Below are positions 22,167 to 28,060 of a stretch of DNA of 64,000 nucleotides, piece by piece (position 1 is the first letter of the stretch; each line of letters starts with the position of its first letter). A model generated the notes under the pieces. It did no database searches and was not told where the DNA came from. It worked only from the letters and a program-made list of their open reading frames with translations. Made by a program: the position numbers and the translations under genes. The DNA comes from a virus. The stretch lies in IMG/VR virus record IMGVR_UViG_3300032053_000067, positions 1 to 64,000 of that record; one strand, written 5' to 3'.

Positions 22167-22500
22167 TGAATCTCACGGTGTCGCACGGTGTAGCACGGTG
22201 TCGCACTTTTCTAATCTGCTACACCGTCACGGTGTCGCACTCACGGTGTAGCACGGTGTCGCACTCGATGCGTTGCTACACCTTTAAGTCTAGTCATACC
22301 AAGAACTTCGACGGTGTAGCAAATAAAGTGCTACACCGTGGTTTTTGCAGTTTCTGTAAGCCACATAATGTCAAGGGGTTACGCGAATCTGACGGTGTAG
22401 CATTTTACCCTATCTCCTACGGAGATATATACGCCGCTCTTGTGCGAGCGGCTAATATCCCGCTTCACGGGAGATACGCGCGCACGATTGCGCACCCCGG
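22167..22500. other. ori: Gene-free segment, candidate replication origin
   Basis: No credible gene: frames that cross it only read through repeats. It contains at least ten copies plus one degenerate copy of an 11-bp iteron (listed separately), AT-rich pockets (22201-22216, 22321-22328, 22402-22412) and a perfect inverted repeat TATCTCC-TAC-GGAGATA at 22411-22427. Position directly after the primase-helicase gene is typical for phage and plasmid origins. A multi-operator regulatory region is the alternative. Confidence 0.65.
22175..22402. repeat. Iterons ACGGTGT(A/C)GCA
   Basis: Forward copies at 22175, 22185, 22195, 22229, 22243, 22253, 22311 and 22392. Inverted copies at 22217-22227 and 22329-22339, plus a degenerate inverted copy at 22274-22283. 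Runs of three and two copies overlap by one base, giving a 10-bp period, about one helical turn. The variable base is A or C at position 8. Such phased, bidirectional iterons usually bind an initiator protein. Confidence 0.9.
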
Positions 22501-22509
22501 ATGTGGCTT

Positions 22510-22845
22510 ATGAAATACCCACGGTGGCGCACGCACAAGTTCAACGCCAGACGATGCACCGTCAACGGCATCAAGTTTCCATCGAAGCTCGAAGGCCGAG
22601 TCTACATACGGCTACTGGCTGACCAAGAGGATGGACGGATTCGCGATCTTAAACTTCAAGTCGCGTATGTACTTCAGGAGTCTCCAAAGATTACATACAG
22701 AATCGACTTTGCCTATATTGACTGTGTCACCGATGAGTTGGTGCTCATCGAAGCCAAAGGGAAGGAGACCGACGTGTTCAGACTCAAATTGAAACTCTTT
22801 GCAACCCGATACCCTGACCTCGACCTGCGCGTGGTGACGTCATGA
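22510..22845 (+). CDS. DUF1064-type putative nuclease
   Basis: 111 residues from the second ATG (22510); a start at 22501 is equally possible as neither has a good ribosome site. The family pattern is present: KFNARRCTVNGIKFPSKLEG with the Glu, an acidic residue in ITYRIDFAYID, and the core VLIEAKGKETDVFRLKLKLF with the E-x-K catalytic pair, the PD-(D/E)XK fold layout. DUF1064 proteins are common in phage replication regions and are suspected Holliday-junction or other structure-specific nucleases. Immediately downstream of the origin candidate. Confidence 0.8.
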   Translation: MKYPRWRTHKFNARRCTVNGIKFPSKLEGRVYIRLLADQEDGRIRDLKLQVAYVLQESPKITYRIDFAYIDCVTDELVLIEAKGKETDVFRLKLKLFATRYPDLDLRVVTS

Positions 22846-24050
22846 CTTTGGACTGTTTCGCCCGTCGCGTCCATTTCGTCGACCACCTCGCGCCTGTCTG
22901 GCGAGCGTTGCCGCTGGAAGCCCGTGGGACGTTCTGGGTGCCGGAAGCCCTGGTGGATTATGCGCGTATCCGTGGTGTTGACGCGACGGGGGTGGCGCCG
23001 GTGCGCCGGCAGTTGCCGCCACTCGAGGTGTGGCCGCAGCCAGGCCGGGGTCCGGTGCTCTGCTGCGCGTATGGCGATATCGAGCAGGTCTGGAAAGCTG
23101 ACCGGCGGCGCCCGTTGATTCTCATGGAACACGGGGTCGGGCTGACGCCGGGAAACTCGGTGGACGGCAGAGAGGTGTTGTCCCCAGGGTATGCAGGCGG
23201 CGGGGACTTGCGTAAACGGGTGGTGCTCTTCCTGGCAACAAACGAGTTTATCGCGGCCAAGACGCGGCGGGCCATCCCTAGGGCGTGTCAGGTGGTCGTT
23301 GGGACGCCGAAGATGGACCGGTGGGCGAATCCGGTTGGTGAAGTGGTGATGTCTCAGAAAATCATCGCGGCTGCGGCGGCGTACCCGGAACCATATGCGG
23401 GTCCGTTTGGACGGGCGGCGTTGGCATGGTCCCATAAAGTATCCCAAAACTATGTGCCTGCGACGGCAACTGAAATAAGGATGTTGATGACACAAAGACC
23501 ACGGCCCGTCGTTGCAATCTCCTGGCACTGGGACGGCCACCGTGTTTGCCCCGAAGCCGGCAACGCCTGGAAATATTTCAAACGCGGCATCCCGGCGCTG
23601 TGTGGGCGGTATCACGTCCTGGGGCACGGCCACCCGAAGATCATGGATTTCTTGGCTAAGGAGTATGAGGCGTTGGGTTGCGGGATTGAGATCGTGCGAG
23701 ACTTCGAGGAAGTTCTCGAACGCGCCGACGTGTACGTGAACGATGCGTCGAGCACGTTGTACGAGTTTTCGTGTACGGGAAAACCCGTGGTGGTTTGCAA
23801 CGCGCCATGGTTCCGGCGCAATGTGGATTATGGTATCCGGTTCTGGCGCTGGTCGGACGTCGGCGTGGAGTGCAACGAGCCCGGGGAGTTGTTGGACGCG
23901 GTGGCGCTGGCGCTGGAAGACCGGCCGGAACAACAGGCAAAACGGCGGAAGGCCGTGGCCGACTTGTATCCTTATCTCGGGCGGAGTGCGGAAGTGGCCG
24001 CGGCGGCGCTGGTGGAATTTTTGAAACAACACGAGAAGGAGACGCCATGA
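22842..24050 (+). CDS. GT-B glycosyl/glycerophosphotransferase-like protein (TagB/TagF-like)
   Basis: 402 residues, ATGA-coupled to the nuclease gene. Signatures of CDP-glycerol:polyol glycerophosphotransferase-type GT-B enzymes: LILMEHGVGLTPG, VVVGTPKMDRW, ISWHWDGH, YHVLGHGHPKI, then the donor-site ADVYVNDASSTLYEFSCTGK and VVVCNAPWFR. It begins a three-gene cassette with a methyltransferase and a GT-A enzyme, all overlapping by 4 bp. Possible roles: decorating phage capsid or tail, or altering host surface glycans to block superinfection. The substrate cannot be told from sequence. Confidence 0.75.
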   Translation: MTLDCFARRVHFVDHLAPVWRALPLEARGTFWVPEALVDYARIRGVDATGVAPVRRQLPPLEVWPQPGRGPVLCCAYGDIEQVWKADRRRPLILMEHGVGLTPGNSVDGREVLSPGYAGGGDLRKRVVLFLATNEFIAAKTRRAIPRACQVVVGTPKMDRWANPVGEVVMSQKIIAAAAAYPEPYAGPFGRAALAWSHKVSQNYVPATATEIRMLMTQRPRPVVAISWHWDGHRVCPEAGNAWKYFKRGIPALCGRYHVLGHGHPKIMDFLAKEYEALGCGIEIVRDFEEVLERADVYVNDASSTLYEFSCTGKPVVVCNAPWFRRNVDYGIRFWRWSDVGVECNEPGELLDAVALALEDRPEQQAKRRKAVADLYPYLGRSAEVAAAALVEFLKQHEKETP

Positions 24051-24733
24051 TGGCACCACAAATAGAAAACCTGCGGGATCACAGGTTACTGATACTGCCG
24101 GAGTTTGACCGGCTTCGCTCCCTGTTTTTTATGGCCCCAGGCATGGAACAGTTGAAGGACGCGGAAGTCGCACACCTCTGTTGGCTGGGAGCTCAAGCGC
24201 CGGCGGCGGGTCGGATTGTGGAGATCGGGAGTTACAAGGGCAAGTCGGCGCTTTGCTTGGCCTCGGGCGCACGCAGCGTTGGAAGCGGGGCAATGGTCCT
24301 TGCTGTAGACTTATGGCTGTTGGGCGCAGGCTCGACGGCGGAGCGGTACAATTCGGAGCAGACGTGGCAGACGTTCCAGAAGCGTGTCAGAGATTGGGGG
24401 TTTGATGGGCAAATTGTGCCGTTCATGCGAGCGAGCGTGGATGCGGCCGAGGAGTGGGGAAAACGGCAAGCAGTATTCAACCCGTCTGTCGCGCCGAAGA
24501 TCAACGTCCTATTCCTCGATGGTGGCCATACCTATGCCGACGTACACGCCGATTTTTGCGCTTGGAGTCCGTTTGTGGCTCCGGGGGGGCACGTGGCGTT
24601 CCACGACTACGGGACGAAATACACGGACGGCGTGGACCGAGTCGTGGCAGAGGAAGTGATGGGGAAACTGGCGGCGTGGGGAGAGTTTGGCGTGGAAGGC
24701 CGGATTTTTACGGCGAGGCGGTTGAACGGATGA
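24047..24733 (+). CDS. Class I SAM-dependent methyltransferase (Methyltransf_24-like)
   Basis: 228 residues starting at the ATG overlapping the previous stop (a second ATG follows immediately). SAM-binding motif I is RIVEIGSYKGKSALCLA; then VLAVDLW with the ribose-binding acid, INVLFLDGGHTYADV and APGGHVAFHDYG. This subfamily often O-methylates sugars or surface glycans, which fits its place between two glycosyltransferase genes. ATGA overlap to the next gene. Confidence 0.85.
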   Translation: MMAPQIENLRDHRLLILPEFDRLRSLFFMAPGMEQLKDAEVAHLCWLGAQAPAAGRIVEIGSYKGKSALCLASGARSVGSGAMVLAVDLWLLGAGSTAERYNSEQTWQTFQKRVRDWGFDGQIVPFMRASVDAAEEWGKRQAVFNPSVAPKINVLFLDGGHTYADVHADFCAWSPFVAPGGHVAFHDYGTKYTDGVDRVVAEEVMGKLAAWGEFGVEGRIFTARRLNG

Positions 24734-25332
24734 TCGAACCCAAGATCGACATACGGATTCCTTGGGAACCTGGTGGCGCCTTGGGTGAAGATTACAATCG
24801 TATTATGCGGGAAACGTGCCAAGAGTGGGTGTTGCTGCTGGATGCGGACGTGATGGTTTTACACCCGTCGTTTTATGTAGTTTGTCAGGCGGGCATCCGC
24901 CAATATCCCGCTGCTGGCATGTTTACGTGTTGGGCATCGAGTACCGGGTGCGTGCATTCAAAGGCGAAAGCTCGGCCTCCCGCAGATGCCTCTCTGCTGG
25001 CGCATAGGGCGTTCGCCCGTGCGCTTTGGGATAAGTACGGGTATCAGTGTACAGAGATCGTTACTGGCCCGGAGTCCCCGCATGGATGGACGCCTAAGTG
25101 GCTGGCGGGGTTTTTTATGTTGGTGCGGAAACAGGCGTGGGCGGATGTTGGGGAGTTTTGTGACGGGATCGCCGTAGATCATGTATTTCACCAGGGTCTA
25201 GTTAAACACGGATTTAAGGTGTACCGGCTCGATGGCTTGTATGCTCTGCACCTGCGGGACAGGTCGGGGGAACGTTGGATTGAGGATGTGCCGGTGAGTA
25301 CGGACTATTGGCATGGACGGAGGGTAACGTGA
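24730..25332 (+). CDS. GT-A family glycosyltransferase-like protein
   Basis: 200 residues. The DxD-containing WVLLLDADVMVLHPSFY and the acceptor-side GWTPKWLAGFFMLVRKQAW, then VDHVFHQGLVKHGFKVYRL, match family-2-like GT-A enzymes, though the usual N-terminal Rossmann half is short here, so it may be a reduced or specialised version. Third gene of the cassette; its TGA overlaps the TerS start. Donor and acceptor unknown. Confidence 0.75.
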   Translation: MIEPKIDIRIPWEPGGALGEDYNRIMRETCQEWVLLLDADVMVLHPSFYVVCQAGIRQYPAAGMFTCWASSTGCVHSKAKARPPADASLLAHRAFARALWDKYGYQCTEIVTGPESPHGWTPKWLAGFFMLVRKQAWADVGEFCDGIAVDHVFHQGLVKHGFKVYRLDGLYALHLRDRSGERWIEDVPVSTDYWHGRRVT

Positions 25333-25820
25333 TGGGTAAACGCAACGTTCGGAAACTGCTGACGGCCATGGAAACCGAGTTTGTCATCCACTACGAGGCG
25401 CAGGGGTTTCGCCACCAGGAAGAGGCCGCGCGGCTGGCCGGGTACAAGCACGCGAACCCGGCTGCTGTTGTGATTGTTAAACGACCGGCGGTTAAGGCGG
25501 CGATACAAAAACGCCGAGAAGCGGCTCTGGCGGTAGCAAATGAACTTGGGGTGATGGACCGGGACAAACTGTTGAAGCTCTGGACCACGATAGCCATGTC
25601 CGGAACTACCCAGGACAAAGACAAAATTGCAGCTTCAAAACTGCTGGCGGAATACCTCGGGATGTTCGAAAAAGACACCCAGGACAATGTGCCGCGGTCG
25701 TTGCTCCAGATATTGCAATGCGTCGAGGGGCGGTGCCCCCGGTGTGGCGAGATTGTCCGGGTGCAGCCGGTCGAGGTGCTTGTCGAACAGCCGGCTCGTC
25801 GGAGAAGGATAGACGCATGA
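25332..25820 (+). CDS. Terminase small subunit-like protein
   Basis: 162 residues from the ATG following GTG at 25329. The Terminase_2-like plan is visible: LTAMETEFVIHYEAQGFRHQ, EEAARLAGYKHANPAAVVIV, KRPAVKAAIQKRREAALAVA, and a helical oligomerisation part ending in KLLAEYLGMF. An extra C-terminal Cys pair (CPRCGEIVRV) suggests a zinc knuckle. It would bind the packaging site. It is separated from TerL by 7 kb and by a block of minus-strand genes, which is unusual. Confidence 0.7.
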   Translation: MGKRNVRKLLTAMETEFVIHYEAQGFRHQEEAARLAGYKHANPAAVVIVKRPAVKAAIQKRREAALAVANELGVMDRDKLLKLWTTIAMSGTTQDKDKIAASKLLAEYLGMFEKDTQDNVPRSLLQILQCVEGRCPRCGEIVRVQPVEVLVEQPARRRRIDA

Positions 25821-25846
25821 TTTGCTCCATGGCGGCGGTTTTCTTT

Positions 25847-26398
25847 CTAAAAAGATACAACAGTCACCTGCAATTGCAGGTCTATCCTATATTGGGGGGT
25901 ATCTTCCGGCAGGTAGCTTACGCCCATATGTTCTGTGCTCAGCGTGATCGTATAAACTGCATCTTCTGCCGCCGGAAAAATAGGTATAGGCACCGCATAA
26001 ACAACAACGCCGGGGCGACGTGGTTCACCTGATAGCGGGATATCCATGTGCTCGACGCCATTCGTTAAACGGGCCGTCACGCCGGCAGGTACGGGCATAT
26101 CGTTCCGGCAGATAACGGCCACGTTGAGTAGGCCGCCGAAACCCGCTTTGACCCACACGTCCCGCCACATTGTGGATGTGGTCATCGTATCGCGGGTCTG
26201 TATTGTGTTTCGGAACACCATTATCTTGCCAACGCCAAGCTCCGTCAGGTTGCCGCCTGTATACCATTCGGCACGGGTGGTGCGGACACAACCATGTGTC
26301 CAATCGTAAAATCGGATCGTGTACTCGCTTTTTGCTGACCGTACAACGATTGGGTTAAATGCCGATAGAAGCATGAGAACTGCGCAAACGTATCGCAT
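25847..26398 (-). CDS. Secreted protein of the moron cluster, unknown
   Basis: 183 residues with a clear N-terminal signal peptide (RYVCAVLMLLSAFNPIVVRS, cleavage near RSA-KS). The mature part is beta-rich (KAGFGGLLNVAVICRNDM, GVVVYAVPIPIFPAAED). AGAGGA precedes the start. It is the last gene of the leftward cluster, meeting TerS head-on with only 26 bp between stops and no evident terminator. An exported lysogeny-time product would suit superinfection exclusion or host-surface change; this is inference. Confidence 0.7.
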   Translation of the reverse strand: MRYVCAVLMLLSAFNPIVVRSAKSEYTIRFYDWTHGCVRTTRAEWYTGGNLTELGVGKIMVFRNTIQTRDTMTTSTMWRDVWVKAGFGGLLNVAVICRNDMPVPAGVTARLTNGVEHMDIPLSGEPRRPGVVVYAVPIPIFPAAEDAVYTITLSTEHMGVSYLPEDTPQYRIDLQLQVTVVSF

Positions 26399-26478
26399 TG
26401 TCGTGTCCTCTGCGCACTGCCCTAGTTAAACTGCGGCCCGTTGCCGCCCCTCATAATACTCTCAAGGTGCCGGTACTG

Positions 26479-26655
26479 TCATCCTGGTAGGTCTTTCATG
26501 TGCGCCTTCATGTACTCAATGGCTTTCCTGAGCCCCGCACTCAGGTTGCCATTGAGCGCGCCTGGCTCCCGGCCGAGTTCGCTGAGGAACTTCGCTTGTT
26601 CCTGCGTCAGGTATGCCTTCCTACCGACCAGTTCATTCTTCTTGGTGTTCTTCAT
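26479..26655 (-). CDS. Small RHH-like protein (58 aa)
   Basis: Start at the ATG with AGAAAGG 6 nt upstream (26655), not the longer frame. KNTKKNELVGRKAYLTQEQA, then LSAGLRKAIEYMK: a short strand followed by two helices, consistent with a ribbon-helix-helix DNA-binding protein. Possibly the local regulator of the minus-strand cluster. Moderate support only. Confidence 0.55.
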   Translation of the reverse strand: MKNTKKNELVGRKAYLTQEQAKFLSELGREPGALNGNLSAGLRKAIEYMKAHMKDLPG

Positions 26656-26690
26656 GCTTCGCCTTTCTGCGCCGTGGCGCGTTGTTGTTT

Positions 26691-26912
26691 TTACCAATCC
26701 CCACCGTCATTGGGGATGTTAATTGCGTCAACCGTATAACGATGATCTACGGTCCCATCCGGAGTTACGACATGTTCGCCATTGATGCCTGTACGCATGA
26801 CGATTAGGCTGCCACTAGCCGAAAACAACCATAACGTCGGTGGCCAAGCACGGGCGGCCCGTTTTAGCAGCCGAATCGCCTTGACTTCCGCAGCACTTAA
26901 CAGTTCATTCAT
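26691..26912 (-). CDS. Small protein of the moron cluster, unknown
   Basis: 73 residues; CGGAGG precedes the ATG. Starts with an amphipathic helix (ELLSAAEVKAIRLLKRAARA), then a beta-rich part (LWLFSASGSLIVMRTG). No family recognised. Shares the GCGCCACGG leader element with the gene at 26655. Confidence 0.6.
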   Translation of the reverse strand: MNELLSAAEVKAIRLLKRAARAWPPTLWLFSASGSLIVMRTGINGEHVVTPDGTVDHRYTVDAINIPNDGGDW

Positions 26913-26940
26913 GTGGCCTCCGTGGCGCTTCTATCCCTTA

Positions 26941-26998
26941 CCCCGCCCGCGATCGCCCCACCTGGGGCAACGTGCGCGGCGGGATTGGGGTTATTCCT
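26941..26998 (-). other. GC-rich hairpin in the moron leader
   Basis: GCCCCA-CC-TGGGGC at 26955-26968 is a perfect 6-bp stem with a tiny loop, nested in a longer imperfect pairing of CCCGCCCGCG (from 26942) with TGCGCGGCGGG (to 26985). There is no T-run on either strand, so it is more likely an RNA structure than a terminator. Confidence 0.4.
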
Positions 26999-27009
26999 CG
27001 CCCTCGTCC

Positions 27010-27282
27010 TCAATCAGCGCGCGAAACCATGTCCCGAAACATCGCCATGAGGTCACGCACGTAATTCTCGGAGTCAGGCAATCCCTGTTCGACCGCGGCA
27101 CACGCGGCTGGCCAATCGTCACATATGCTGTTATATGCGACATACTCGTACGGATTACCGGATGGTACGCACTGCGCTAATGCGACATCAGCCCATCCCC
27201 ACCCATTGGTTTCGCCAACACCAACCTGTATATCATCACGATTGAGCTCGAAGATTTTCACTAAATCATCCAGCGTTTTCAT
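27010..27282 (-). CDS. Small protein of the moron cluster, unknown
   Basis: 90 residues from the ATG with GAGGAGAACGGA upstream. KTLDDLVKIFELNRDDIQVG, then Trp-rich NGWGWADVALAQC and a helical end (ENYVRDLMAMFRDM). The leader with its hairpin is shared with the next gene to the right. Function unknown; probably made in the lysogen. Confidence 0.62.
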   Translation of the reverse strand: MKTLDDLVKIFELNRDDIQVGVGETNGWGWADVALAQCVPSGNPYEYVAYNSICDDWPAACAAVEQGLPDSENYVRDLMAMFRDMVSRAD

Positions 27283-27783
27283 TCCGTTCTCCTCGCCCTC
27301 GCGGGCTGTTGGGCCGGGCTTGCCACCGGCGTGTGCATTACGGGCGGCCCGGAGGCCGCCTGGCTCTGCTAATCCTTGATCCACGCCCAATAGGCGTAGC
27401 CGCCCGCCGACATCTGCCGGTAGGTGTAGCCGGGCACGGCCACCGCATACTGCATGCCCTGCCAGCATTGCTTGGATCTCCGCCCGCTATCGGTCCACAG
27501 CGTGCGCGACAGATATGGGTGCCCATTGTGCGGAGCCGTCAGGCGCCACTCACAGGGCTTCATGAGCCCCATACCGCCGTAGAGCATTTCGTCCGGCAGC
27601 TTTTCTTTGCGCCGCGCCGCCGCGATCACGATGTGATCGGGGATGTAGATCGGGAGCGTGTAGCAGGCGATGTCGCCCGCCTGATTGATGTCGTCCTGGG
27701 CTGGTGCTAGCTCTGTGGTAGCGATTACGTTGATCGTGATCATTTCCGTCCTCCCTGCCCTCGCGGGCCGTTGTGCCAGGCTT
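27280..27783. repeat. Duplicated gene leader (27280-27321 and 27741-27783)
   Basis: The regions just upstream of the two right-most minus-strand genes are near-identical over about 42 bp. Both carry the small hairpin GCCCGCGAGGGC (minus strand) followed by a GGAG-type ribosome site and ACGGA before the ATG. The genes themselves do not look alike, so the leader was copied alone or has been conserved for regulation. Confidence 0.7.
27369..27743 (-). CDS. First gene of the moron cluster, unknown
   Basis: 124 residues, GGGAGGACGGA before the ATG. Starts with a hydrophobic strand (MITINVIATTELAP), has YTLPIYIPDHIVIAAARRKE and a Trp/Tyr-rich end (GYTYRQMSAGGYAYWAWIKD). No family recognised. Driven by the consensus promoter at 27800-27828. 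Confidence 0.62.
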   Translation of the reverse strand: MITINVIATTELAPAQDDINQAGDIACYTLPIYIPDHIVIAAARRKEKLPDEMLYGGMGLMKPCEWRLTAPHNGHPYLSRTLWTDSGRRSKQCWQGMQYAVAVPGYTYRQMSAGGYAYWAWIKD

Positions 27784-27799
27784 TAAGTCCTATGTCTCT

Positions 27800-27828
27800 A
27801 TAGTACCACGTCGCCAAGTGTCTGTCAA
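27800..27828 (-). promoter_or_regulatory. Consensus promoter of the moron cluster
   Basis: On the minus strand TTGACA (27828-27823) and TACTAT (27805-27800) with a 17-bp spacer, the best promoter in the window. It is identical in both boxes to the repressor promoter, consistent with use by the host RNA polymerase in the lysogen. The long A/T-rich tract at 27829-27900 lies just upstream like an UP element. Confidence 0.8.
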
Positions 27829-27926
27829 GCATTATTTTTACCATGTTTTTTTGTTATTTTTTTTGACATTATTTCCAATTTTCATAGTAGTTTAGATTAG
27901 TAGCCCTTAAAAAACTAATACGCGAG

Positions 27927-27976
27927 TGTCCACTCTTGTCTACTCTTGTCTACTCCTGTCCACTCTTGTCCAATAA
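27927..27976. repeat. 10-bp-phased TGTCYACTCY repeats, right locus
   Basis: TGTC units start exactly every 10 bp at 27927, 27937, 27947, 27957 and 27967. It matches the cluster at 389-427. It lies between the moron promoter and the portal gene, about 85 bp before the portal start. Confidence 0.75.
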
Positions 27977-28009
27977 CGTCCATATGTACGTATTTACCTA
28001 CGAAAGTCA

Positions 28010-28038
28010 TTGACATTCGGCGCTTTGTATGGTAAACG
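28010..28038 (+). promoter_or_regulatory. Possible late promoter before portal
   Basis: TTGACA at 28010-28015 with a poor -10 (TAAACG, 28033-28038) at 17 bp. The weak -10 would suit a promoter that needs an activator, perhaps bound at the 10-bp repeats just upstream. The rest of 27744-28060 holds only the A/T-rich tract and repeats already listed. Confidence 0.4.
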
Positions 28039-28060
28039 TCGGGATAGACAGGGGTATTAT

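Noticed and set aside
22160-22513. 117-codon frame across the iteron array
   Set aside because: It only reads the repeats (VSHGVARCRT type) and has no ribosome site; the DNA is better explained as an origin.
22713-24059. 448-codon minus-strand frame across the nuclease and GT-B genes
   Set aside because: Antisense shadow: composition rich in Arg, His and Pro, no domain, while the plus strand has clear transferase motifs.
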